The position numbers and the translations under genes are program-made. From an uncultured Pelagibacteraceae bacterium (lineage in GTDB: Bacteria; Pseudomonadota; Alphaproteobacteria; Pelagibacterales; Pelagibacteraceae): a stretch of DNA of 5,672 bases. The stretch lies in assembly GCA_902533955.1 (NCBI GenBank), contig CACANV010000043.1, positions 1-5,672 on the forward strand. The letters are read 5' to 3'. Of the stretch, positions 1 through 5,672 are shown one piece after another (the stretch's first letter is position 1; each line of letters starts with the position of its first letter). The notes beneath the pieces were generated by a model. That model had not been told where the DNA came from, did no database searches, and worked only from the letters and a program-made list of their open reading frames with translations.

Positions 1-275
1 ATCAAGTTCTTAATTCTTTTTTTTCTCAAATGTTTAGTTTTATTAAAACTTTAGATCTATGTGAAAATAGTATTTCATTTACTTTTTTTGGAAACCAAGA
101 TTCAATAAAAGATATAAAACTTAGTTTACAAAAAAAATATTTAGGAAGAGCTACATTTGTTTATAAAAATAATAATGAGCAAGTAGCTAGTGTTGTCATT
201 TGTAAAAATCAAACTTGTTCGGAAAAATTGAAAGATTTAAATGAAGTCAAAAACTATTTAGAAAATAAGATATAA
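1..275 (+). CDS. C-terminal part of a YyaL/SPATA20-like (DUF255) thioredoxin-domain protein, 5' truncated by the window edge
   Basis: The reading frame is open to the left edge (first whole codon at base 3, no stop before the ATG at base 30), and no ribosome binding site precedes that ATG. I therefore read this as the end of a longer gene, not an 81-residue protein. Counting from the ATG at base 30, the tail has a strand-like segment (ISFTFFGNQDS), a helix ending KKYLGRATFVY, then VVICKNQTCSEKLKDLNEV with a C-x4-C pair. In the YyaL/SPATA20 family the C-terminus has the same layout: an 'IVIVGD' strand, a helix ending in RxYLP, then a YVCxxxTCxxPV stretch. The function of that family is poorly known; the thioredoxin-like domain would lie upstream of the window. 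The stop overlaps the next gene's start (TAATG). The family call rests on a remembered motif pattern and is moderately sure; that the protein is truncated is more certain. Confidence 0.6.
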   Translation, partial: QVLNSFFSQMFSFIKTLDLCENSISFTFFGNQDSIKDIKLSLQKKYLGRATFVYKNNNEQVASVVICKNQTCSEKLKDLNEVKNYLENKI

Positions 276-1138
276 TGTTTCAAAACTTAAATAACCAACA
301 AAAAGGCTCTCTTTTGGCATTTGTTGGAGTGATGTTTATTACCCCAGACTCATTATTAATAAGATTATCTAATATAGAAACTTGGGGAATGTTATTTTAT
401 AGAGGAGCTATACCCTTCGTATTTGTTTTGTTAGGACTAATATTTTTTTATAAAAATAACTTTTTTAAAGCATTATTTGGAATAGGTTACCCGGGAATAT
501 TTTATGTCATAAGCTTTTCTGTCTGTAATATTACTTTTATTATATCTATACAAAATACTAATGTTGCAAATACCTTGGTAATGATTGCTTTAGCGCCTAT
601 GCTTTCAGCTGTATTAGGAGCGCTATTTTTAAAAGAAACCCCTGATAAAAAAACACTAGCAGCTATATTTATTACTTTTGCTGCTTGCGTGTATATCTTC
701 CATGACTCACTTAAATTGGGTAATATTTATGGTGACATATTTGGTTTAGTAACAGCATTTGGATTAGCTTGTAACGCAACGCTAGCAAGATATGCTAAAA
801 ATACAGACTTGGTACCTTCTGCCGTAATTGGTAAATTATGTGTGGCTATATTTGCTTTTTTCTTTGTTGAAAGTTTTGAACTATTAGAGAGAGATCTCTT
901 TTATATACCATTGATGTGTATTATGTGTGTGGCCATACCTTTTGTTCTAGTAACTATTGCACCTAGATTTATAACTGGTGCTGAAGTCAATCTTTTCTTC
1001 TTATTAGAAACTATACTTGGGCCGATTTGGGTATGGCTTGTCATTAAAGAACAGCCCAGCTTGGAAACTATTTTAGGTGGATCTATAATCATTTTAACAA
1101 TTGCAATTCATTCATTCTTAGCCTTAAAAAAAACATAA
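275..1138 (+). CDS. DMT-superfamily EamA-type permease, 10 TM
   Basis: This is a 287-residue inner-membrane protein, the usual length for two tandem EamA domains (about residues 12-142 and 150-284) with ten hydrophobic segments. Family-like landmarks are TPDSLLIRL near residue 23, FYRG near 41, the FLKETP motif at the end of the first half (118-123), and the equivalent LLETILGPIWVWLVIKEQP in the second half (243-261). Members export or import amino acids, metabolites or nucleotide-sugar-like compounds; the substrate cannot be read from this sequence. The ATG shares its A with the stop of the preceding gene (TAATG), and there is no Shine-Dalgarno sequence upstream, so translation is probably coupled to that gene. 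The C-terminus is a short basic tail (LKKT), as expected for a cytoplasmic end. The family is near certain; the substrate is unknown. Confidence 0.9.
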   Translation: MFQNLNNQQKGSLLAFVGVMFITPDSLLIRLSNIETWGMLFYRGAIPFVFVLLGLIFFYKNNFFKALFGIGYPGIFYVISFSVCNITFIISIQNTNVANTLVMIALAPMLSAVLGALFLKETPDKKTLAAIFITFAACVYIFHDSLKLGNIYGDIFGLVTAFGLACNATLARYAKNTDLVPSAVIGKLCVAIFAFFFVESFELLERDLFYIPLMCIMCVAIPFVLVTIAPRFITGAEVNLFFLLETILGPIWVWLVIKEQPSLETILGGSIIILTIAIHSFLALKKT

Positions 1139-1188
1139 TAGAAAACTAACTACTTGCTTTTTTACACAAAAGGCATACTCACGCTAAA

Positions 1189-2502
1189 ATGGGAAAACTT
1201 ATTAAAAATTCTTGGGCTCTTTTTCTTGGTTATGGAGTTCTTATAATAGCTCATGGTCTTCAAGGTAATTTATTAGGATTAAGAGCGGTCTTAGAAAATT
1301 TTAATATTATAGCTACAGGTGCTTTAATGTCTGGTTATTTTATTGGTTACTTTTTTGGAGCTATTATAGTTCCGAATTTAGTTGGTAAAGTTGGCCATAT
1401 CAGAGTTTTTGCAGCTTTTGCATCAACAGCATCATTAAGTATTTTACTTCACTCTGTTATTGTGGATCCTTATATTTGGATAATAGGAAGATTCATAACT
1501 GGATTTAGTATTATAAGTATATTTGTTGTTGTAGAAAGCTGGCTTAATGATAGAGCAACAAACAGAACTAGAGGAAAAGTTTTGTCAATTTATATGATAA
1601 TAACTTTTGTAGGAATAGGTATCGGGACTCTTCTTTTAAATTTTAACAACCCAAAAAACTACGAACCTTTTATTTTGGTTTCTTTATTATTATCTATTGC
1701 TTTAGTTCCAATTCTTCTTACTAAACGTAAACCACCAACTTTCAAAAAAATAACTTCAATTAAAATTAAAGAACTGTATAAAATTTCTCCTCTTGGAACT
1801 TTCAGTATGTTTTGCGTTGGATTTATTCATCCAGCAATATTTACAATGGGTGCAGTTTATGGTGCTTTAATGAATTTTTCAGTTTTAGAAATTTCTTTAT
1901 ATTTATTTTTAATTACACTTTCTGGAGCAGTATTTCAGTGGCCAATTGGATATTTATCAGATCGTTTTGATAGAAGGATAATATTGATTATATCAGCATT
2001 AATAGGTTCTTTTTTAACAATATTGTGTTTTTTCTCAGGTTCAGAATCTCCAGACTTAATAAATATATCCTCAGATTGGAAATCCGTTATTCAAAATATC
2101 ACAAATCAAAGAATGTTATTTTATATTTTTATAAGTATTTATGCTGGAGTAAGTTTGCCTTTATTTTCACTTAATCTTGCATATGTAAATGACTTCTTAC
2201 CGAAAGAAAAATTTGTATCTGCGGGATCTGGAATGCAGATTATATTTGGAATAAGTGCGATGTCTGCTCCCTTTGTTTGTTCTTTCTTTATGAAAAATTT
2301 TGGACCGAACGGCATATTTATATTTTTATTTATTTTTCAAACCTTAATAGGATTATTTGGAATTTATAGAATGACTAGAAGATCAACTGAGGAAAATCCT
2401 GAAAATACATTTACACCGATGCCTAGAAACATAACACCTTTGGGTATGGAGCTAGATCCAGAAACAGGTGTGGATTTATCTAATAAAGAAAATAAAAGTT
2501 AA
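1189..2502 (+). CDS. MFS transporter, YcaD-like family
   Basis: This 437-residue protein has about twelve hydrophobic segments in two six-helix halves, separated by a basic cytoplasmic loop (about residues 178-200). It opens with NSWALFLGYG and HGLQGNLLGLRA, a start common in alphaproteobacterial YcaD-like major facilitator proteins. VVESWLNDRATNRTRGK (114-130) corresponds to the conserved cytoplasmic loop after TM4, and GYLSDRFDRR (254-263) is the MFS motif A of the second half. The polar tail (about 398-437), with TPMPRNITPLGMELDP, also resembles this family. The substrate is unknown. The start is placed at the ATG because the hydrophobic core begins just after it; the nearest SD-like AAGG lies about 16 bases upstream, so initiation may be weak. 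A 50-base gap with no convincing promoter separates it from the DMT gene, so co-transcription is likely. Its stop overlaps that of ehuA on the other strand. Confidence 0.88.
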   Translation: MGKLIKNSWALFLGYGVLIIAHGLQGNLLGLRAVLENFNIIATGALMSGYFIGYFFGAIIVPNLVGKVGHIRVFAAFASTASLSILLHSVIVDPYIWIIGRFITGFSIISIFVVVESWLNDRATNRTRGKVLSIYMIITFVGIGIGTLLLNFNNPKNYEPFILVSLLLSIALVPILLTKRKPPTFKKITSIKIKELYKISPLGTFSMFCVGFIHPAIFTMGAVYGALMNFSVLEISLYLFLITLSGAVFQWPIGYLSDRFDRRIILIISALIGSFLTILCFFSGSESPDLINISSDWKSVIQNITNQRMLFYIFISIYAGVSLPLFSLNLAYVNDFLPKEKFVSAGSGMQIIFGISAMSAPFVCSFFMKNFGPNGIFIFLFIFQTLIGLFGIYRMTRRSTEENPENTFTPMPRNITPLGMELDPETGVDLSNKENKS

Positions 2503-3290
2503 TTTGCATCAAGAACAGCATGTAAAAATTGCTTTGTTCTTTCATTTTGTGGATCACCAAATAATTTTTCTGGTGGTCCTTGTTCAAATATTTTACCATC
2601 GTTAAAAAAACAAACTCGATCTGATATTTCTCTTGCAAAACCCATTTGATGTGTAACCATTATCATTGTTAAATTATGTTCTTTATTTAAAGATCTAATG
2701 ACATTTAAAACTTCTCCTACAACTTCAGGGTCTAATGCTGAAGTTATTTCATCTAAAAGCATAACTTTTGGTCTCATAGCCAAAGCTCTTGCTATTGCAA
2801 CCCTTTGTTGCTGCCCTCCTGATAGTCTTGAAGGATGTTGATCTTTTTTATCTGTTAAACCTACCAATTCTAAAAGTTCAAGAGCTCTTTCTTCTGCTTC
2901 TTCTTTTTTCATACCTAATACTTCTACTGGAGCTTCAATACAATTTTGAAGTGCTGTCATATGAGGAAATAAATTGAATTGTTGAAATACCATTCCAATT
3001 TTTGATCGTCTTTCTCTTAAATATTTTTCATCTGCCTCAACTAATTTTCCATTGGAATCCATATGTGTAAGTTTTTCTCCATCTAAATGAATAATTCCAC
3101 CATTAATTTTTTCCAAAGTCATTAGAACTCTTAAGACTGTTGTTTTGCCTGAACCAGATGGTCCAATAATAGAAACCATTTCATTTTTTTTAATATCTAA
3201 ATTTAGCTTATCTAGTACTACCAGATCACCATATTGTTTTGTTACTTCTTCAAATTTTACTATAATTTCATCAGAATTTTTATTTTCCAT
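2499..3290 (-). CDS. ehuA: ABC importer ATP-binding protein EhuA (polar amino acid/ectoine type)
   Basis: This 263-residue cytoplasmic ATPase powers the EhuCD permease. All ABC motifs are intact: Walker A GPSGSGKT (43-50, Lys49), Q-loop FQQFNLFPHMT (102-112), signature LSGGQQQR (156-163), Walker B VMLLDE with catalytic Glu181, D-loop SALD (184-187) and H-loop His214. The insert at about residues 74-91, before the RSKIGMVFQ strand, is typical of the HisP/GlnQ branch and is seen in EhuA. It is the last gene of the operon, 12 bases after ehuD. The ATG has no recognisable Shine-Dalgarno sequence close by, so translation may depend on ribosomes finishing ehuD. The PAAT ATPase family is certain; the ehu label comes mainly from the neighbouring binding protein and permeases, since these ATPases are very similar across substrates. 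The gene ends inside the same TTAA that terminates the convergent MFS gene. Confidence 0.85.
   Translation of the reverse strand: MENKNSDEIIVKFEEVTKQYGDLVVLDKLNLDIKKNEMVSIIGPSGSGKTTVLRVLMTLEKINGGIIHLDGEKLTHMDSNGKLVEADEKYLRERRSKIGMVFQQFNLFPHMTALQNCIEAPVEVLGMKKEEAEERALELLELVGLTDKKDQHPSRLSGGQQQRVAIARALAMRPKVMLLDEITSALDPEVVGEVLNVIRSLNKEHNLTMIMVTHQMGFAREISDRVCFFNDGKIFEQGPPEKLFGDPQNERTKQFLHAVLDAN
2511..2541. terminator. weak candidate hairpin at the convergent MFS/ehuA junction
   Basis: AAGAACA (2511-2517) pairs with TGTTCTT (2535-2541), with a further GCA/TGC pairing inside a two-base bulge. It begins eight bases after the MFS stop and lies within the last codons of ehuA. The stem is short and AT-rich, and the bases after it (TCATTTTG) are only modestly T-rich, so a real terminator function is doubtful. 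Confidence 0.2.
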
Positions 3291-3302
3291 AATCTAAATT
3301 CA

Positions 3303-3980
3303 TTATTGTTTTGTTTTTCCTTGAGCTAAATTTACAGTTCTTTCTAACTTTCTAACCCACATTGCGGCTGGAACAGAAAGAATTAAGAATATTATACCAA
3401 CCATTGTATAAGGTTCCAAGTATCTATAATTATATCCTCCTACTGCTGTTGCAGCATGAAATAGTTCAGCAACACCAATTGTTGATAAAAGTGGAGTATC
3501 TTTAAAAATACCTACTAAATAATTTCCCATTCCTGGTATCGCTATTGGAAAAGCTTGAGGTAAAACAATTCTTCTATATGTGTATACAGTCGAAAAATTT
3601 AATGCTCTGCATGCTTCCCATTGCGTTTTGGATACACCTTCTAATGCTCCTCGATAAACTTCTGAGAGATAAGTTCCAAAATGTAGTCCAATTGTTATCA
3701 TTCCACATAGCCAAGCAGATAAAGTTATGCCAAATTGAGGTAATACAAAATAAACAAAAAATAACTGTATTAAAAGCGGTGTTGAACGAACAAATTCGAC
3801 AATTTCTCTATTTATACTGTTTATAATTTTTGAAGGAGTTCTTTGGCCTAATAAAAAAAATAAACCCACAACAAGAGCTATTGCATAACCTACTCCAGCT
3901 GCAATTATAGTATTTAAAGTTGCTAATAACATTTGTGGTAAAATTTCATATGCAAAATCCCATCTGAATCCCATTTCCAT
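3303..3980 (-). CDS. ehuD: ABC importer permease EhuD
   Basis: This is an inner-membrane permease of the HisM/GlnP family, about 225 residues from the ATG used here. Visible landmarks are the EFVRSTPLLIQLFFVYFVLP segment, the cytoplasmic EAA-type coupling loop (VYRGALEGVSKTQWEACRALNFS) that contacts the ATPase, and the KDTPLLSTIGVAEL segment before the last helices. It should form a heterodimer with EhuC. Start choice: the frame extends upstream to a TTG at 4004, which would overlap ehuC by 20 bases and add eight residues. I prefer the ATG at 3980: it is only four bases after the ehuC stop, a purine-rich AAGGGGAAAG lies upstream inside ehuC, and EhuD proteins usually begin close to the WDFAxEILP segment. 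The spacing to that purine run is long (about 13 bases), so the TTG start is not excluded. Confidence 0.8.
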   Translation of the reverse strand: MEMGFRWDFAYEILPQMLLATLNTIIAAGVGYAIALVVGLFFLLGQRTPSKIINSINREIVEFVRSTPLLIQLFFVYFVLPQFGITLSAWLCGMITIGLHFGTYLSEVYRGALEGVSKTQWEACRALNFSTVYTYRRIVLPQAFPIAIPGMGNYLVGIFKDTPLLSTIGVAELFHAATAVGGYNYRYLEPYTMVGIIFLILSVPAAMWVRKLERTVNLAQGKTKQ

Positions 3981-3984
3981 AATA

Positions 3985-4656
3985 TTATATCTTTCCCCTT
4001 CCAACTTTTCTCGCAGCCAAGACTTCTAACCATCTTAAAAAAGGAACAAGTGCAAATCTTGCCATTATGTAATAAATTAACAAAGCAGTTCCAAAACATT
4101 GGGCCGAAAGCCATGTAATAGAATTGATTTGTTTTGCCTCAAAAGTTAAGTCAACAACTGTTACAAGCGCAACAAGTGCGGTTGCTTTTAAAAGTTCTAC
4201 CGTCAAATTTGCTGCAGGTGGTAAAATAATTGGAAAAATTTGAGGAATAATAATATTTTTTATTCTTTTTCCTGGACTAAAATTAAGAGCATGAGCGGCT
4301 TCCCATTGACCTCTGGGTACCGCTAGTATTCCAGCTCTAACTATTTCAGCTCCATATGCACCGAAGTTTAAGCCGAGTGCAACCACTCCAGCAACAAAGG
4401 CTTCTAATGAAATTCCAAAAAAAGGTAATACATAATAAACCCAAAATAACTGAACTAATAATGATGTTCCTCTGAAAAATTCTATATAAACTGTTGCAAT
4501 ACCCTGAATAATTGGATTTTTGGATAAACGCATTAATCCGAAAATCATTGATATAATTACATAAAGTATCATTGAACAAACCAAAACTTTAATAGTAGTG
4601 ACTGTTCCTAATAGTAATGTTGAGCCATGTTCAGCTAAGAATGCAAAGTAACTCAC
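3985..4656 (-). CDS. ehuC: ABC importer permease EhuC
   Basis: This 223-residue inner-membrane permease is the partner of EhuD. It shows the polar-amino-acid permease signature EFFRGTSLLVQLFWVYYVLP (59-78). RGTSxLVQLFW is a form I associate with EhuC, whereas most family members have RGTPLL. The coupling loop EIVRAGILAVPRGQWEAAHALNFS (104-127) is intact and is followed by the PQIFPIILPP segment. About five membrane segments are visible. The start is GTG, preceded by a GAGG Shine-Dalgarno sequence at 8-base spacing; no in-frame ATG fits better. The gene lies just downstream of a strong terminator that follows ehuB, so its transcription depends on read-through unless a promoter is hidden in the end of ehuB. 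Together with the GTG start this points to lower expression than ehuB. The family is certain; substrate class is inferred from the cluster. Confidence 0.84.
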   Translation of the reverse strand: MSYFAFLAEHGSTLLLGTVTTIKVLVCSMILYVIISMIFGLMRLSKNPIIQGIATVYIEFFRGTSLLVQLFWVYYVLPFFGISLEAFVAGVVALGLNFGAYGAEIVRAGILAVPRGQWEAAHALNFSPGKRIKNIIIPQIFPIILPPAANLTVELLKATALVALVTVVDLTFEAKQINSITWLSAQCFGTALLIYYIMARFALVPFLRWLEVLAARKVGRGKI

Positions 4657-4679
4657 AGTTAGTACCTCATTAAATTTTT

Positions 4680-4716
4680 AAAAAAAAATCAGGCGACTTT
4701 TTTTAGTCGCCTGATT
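4680..4716 (-). terminator. strong intrinsic terminator between ehuB and ehuC
   Basis: A perfect 12-bp inverted repeat (4687-4698 paired with 4705-4716, core CAGGCGACT/AGTCGCCTG) encloses a 6-base A loop on the transcript. Seven further U residues follow directly (4680-4686, nine counting the two in the stem). The stem begins 19 bases after the ehuB stop, and only 23 bases separate the U tract from the ehuC start. The U tract exists only in the - strand direction, so it serves ehuB. It is by far the most GC-rich hairpin in the window. Confidence 0.93.
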
Positions 4717-4734
4717 AAAAATTATATTAAATAA

Positions 4735-5580
4735 CTACTTAGTAGAGCAAGCCCACTCTGTAGTCATATCTGGTGGAGGAAGTTGGGCTTTATCATACCC
4801 ATACTTACCAGCTCTCTCTAACATTTTGCCTGGGTTAGCTAAAACTTTAGCTAAAGCAGCATTGAATGCTTCTCTAAACTTATCATCATTTTTTCTAAAA
4901 CCAATTCCAACCACATTTACAGTTTCTTTTGGCATAGCCTTAGGATCAGTTACTTCAAATGCACCGCCTGTTTTTTCTTCATGCTCTTTTGCACCAAAAA
5001 ATGTTTGTACAGCAGCATCTGCTCTTCCAGCTTTCATAGCAGCAAGTATTCCTACTTCACCTTCCACTAATAACATTTGACTATCAGGTACACCAAATTT
5101 TTTAGCAGCTTCTACAGTATTGAAACCAGTGCCGGTAACAAGTGTAGCTCCCGTTCTAACAACATCTGCATAGTTATTAATTCCTTTAGGATTCCCTTTA
5201 GGAACTAACATTGCATCTCCAAATACTCCTATTGGATCCGAAAAATCTATATTTTCACATCTGCTTTTTAAAATATACATACCTCCAGTAATCATATCAG
5301 AACGATCTGCGTTTATTCCTGGTATTAGTCCTGACCATTCAAAAACTTTTGTTTCATGCTCAGTTATGCCCATTTCTTCTAAAACAGTTAAAGCTATCAT
5401 ATTAACAAAACCTAAAGCTTCACCATTGTCTCCAGCATATGCCCATGGCACAGCTGTACCAAATCCAAGTCTTAACTTGTGACCATCAGCTAATCTCTCT
5501 GTTAAAGTTTTTGCACTTACAGATGAAATGCCAAAAAGAAGAACAAGCAAAACCGTTAAAGATTTTAAAAATCTATTCAT
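4735..5580 (-). CDS. ehuB: periplasmic ectoine/amino-acid-type solute-binding protein EhuB
   Basis: This 281-residue binding protein is first in the importer operon and captures substrate in the periplasm for EhuCD. Residues 1-23 are a classic Sec signal peptide (basic NRFLK, hydrophobic core, SVSA cleavage site, no lipobox Cys), so the mature protein should be soluble. The rest is a family-3 (SBP_bac_3) two-lobe fold. EWSGLIPGINADRSDMITGG (81-100) and YILKSRC (102-108) closely match the EhuB pattern. By remembered alignment to rhizobial EhuB, the ligand box is Trp46, Trp82 and Tyr102 in place of Phe, Tyr and Phe, with the carboxylate-binding Arg kept (Arg107) and a contacting Glu replaced by Ala43. 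The only two cysteines of the mature protein are Cys108 and Cys278. The ATG is fixed by an ideal AGGAG six bases upstream and by the signal peptide. Substrate could be ectoine, hydroxyectoine or another zwitterion. Confidence 0.85.
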   Translation of the reverse strand: MNRFLKSLTVLLVLLFGISSVSAKTLTERLADGHKLRLGFGTAVPWAYAGDNGEALGFVNMIALTVLEEMGITEHETKVFEWSGLIPGINADRSDMITGGMYILKSRCENIDFSDPIGVFGDAMLVPKGNPKGINNYADVVRTGATLVTGTGFNTVEAAKKFGVPDSQMLLVEGEVGILAAMKAGRADAAVQTFFGAKEHEEKTGGAFEVTDPKAMPKETVNVVGIGFRKNDDKFREAFNAALAKVLANPGKMLERAGKYGYDKAQLPPPDMTTEWACSTK

Positions 5581-5586
5581 TTATAT

Positions 5587-5591
5587 CTCCT
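5587..5591 (-). promoter_or_regulatory. Shine-Dalgarno sequence of ehuB
   Basis: AGGAG lies six bases before the ehuB ATG, the best ribosome binding site in the window. The 3' arm of the leader inverted repeat ends at the base directly before it, so folding of the leader could affect its accessibility. Confidence 0.8.
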
Positions 5592-5630
5592 GTTTAAGTT
5601 TAAAAAAAAAATATTTAATCAAACTTAAAC
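5592..5630 (-). promoter_or_regulatory. perfect 10-bp inverted repeat in the ehuB leader (hairpin or operator)
   Basis: GTTTAAGTTT (5592-5601 on the + strand) is the exact reverse complement of AAACTTAAAC (5621-5630), with a 19-base spacer that contains a run of ten A (ten U in the transcript). In the ehuB mRNA the second arm would touch the Shine-Dalgarno sequence. It could be an RNA hairpin controlling translation or a binding site for a dimeric repressor. The arms are AT-rich, with only two G-C pairs, so a hairpin would be weak. The repeat is seen directly; its role is inferred. Confidence 0.5.
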
Positions 5631-5635
5631 TTATT

Positions 5636-5666
5636 TGTATAGTTTTATTAACAAGAAAAAATTCAA
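5636..5666 (-). promoter_or_regulatory. possible sigma-70 promoter of the ehu operon
   Basis: On the - strand a TTGAAT (5661-5666) is followed after 19 bases by TATACA (5636-5641), which resemble -35 and -10 boxes. The spacer is two bases longer than ideal. Transcription would start near 5629, at the edge of the inverted repeat, as expected for an operator or a leader hairpin. In DNA this AT-rich such matches arise easily by chance. Confidence 0.35.
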
Positions 5667-5672
5667 TCTTGA

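Noticed and set aside
1154..1179. TTGCTT and CATACT as a promoter for the MFS gene.
   Set aside because: The spacer is only 14 bases and the -10 match is poor; co-transcription with the DMT gene is simpler.
3280..3303. ATG overlapping the ehuD stop (TAATG) that could be the start of ehuA or a coupling peptide.
   Set aside because: It is 13 bases from the ehuA ATG and out of frame, and it runs to a stop after seven codons.
4664..4675. Three-codon mini-frame (ATG AGG TAC TAA) just before the ehuC GTG, overlapping its Shine-Dalgarno sequence.
   Set aside because: The ATG has no binding site of its own, and a frame this short is expected by chance in AT-rich DNA.
4826..5080. 84-residue + strand frame antisense to ehuB, and similar frames antisense to the DMT, ehuA, ehuC and ehuD genes.
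   Set aside because: All lie wholly inside well-supported genes, show no family motifs and have no good ribosome binding sites, so they are shadow frames.
1..5672. CRISPR arrays, insertion sequences, tRNA/rRNA genes, toxin-antitoxin pairs or phage genes.
   Set aside because: No spaced direct repeats, transposase motifs, terminal repeats, tRNA-like cloverleaf or related coding frames were seen on either strand; almost all sequence is accounted for by seven transport-related or partial genes.

Overview
The window reads as a very AT-rich (about 30% GC by eye), tightly packed bacterial chromosome segment. Short intergenic gaps, overlapping stop and start codons, heavy use of TTA/AAA/ATT codons and an EhuBCDA-type solute importer together suggest a streamlined marine alphaproteobacterium, most likely SAR11/Pelagibacterales-like. 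That assignment is inferred from composition and gene content, not from a marker gene.

The left half is on the + strand. It opens with the C-terminal end of a protein that starts before the window; its tail resembles the YyaL/SPATA20 (DUF255) thioredoxin-domain family. A DMT-superfamily (EamA) permease follows, joined by a TAATG stop/start overlap. After a 50-base gap comes a 12-TM MFS permease of the YcaD-like kind. These three probably share a transcript.

The right half is a four-gene ABC importer operon on the - strand, read right to left: ehuB (periplasmic binding protein), ehuC and ehuD (membrane permeases), ehuA (ATPase). It belongs to the polar-amino-acid/ectoine family (PAAT). The order B-C-D-A differs from the A-B-C-D order known from rhizobia. 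A strong intrinsic terminator lies between ehuB and ehuC, which should give far more binding protein than membrane complex. The ehuB leader has a perfect 10-bp inverted repeat whose 3' arm abuts the Shine-Dalgarno sequence. The two halves converge at a shared TTAA that supplies both TAA stop codons.

I see no evidence for a new defence, mobile or CRISPR system. The points most worth following up are the altered EhuB ligand pocket (Trp/Trp/Tyr plus Arg, with a Glu replaced by Ala), the leader hairpin and the intra-operon terminator. Together they suggest a highly expressed scavenging system for a zwitterionic osmolyte or amino-acid-like compound that may not be ectoine itself.
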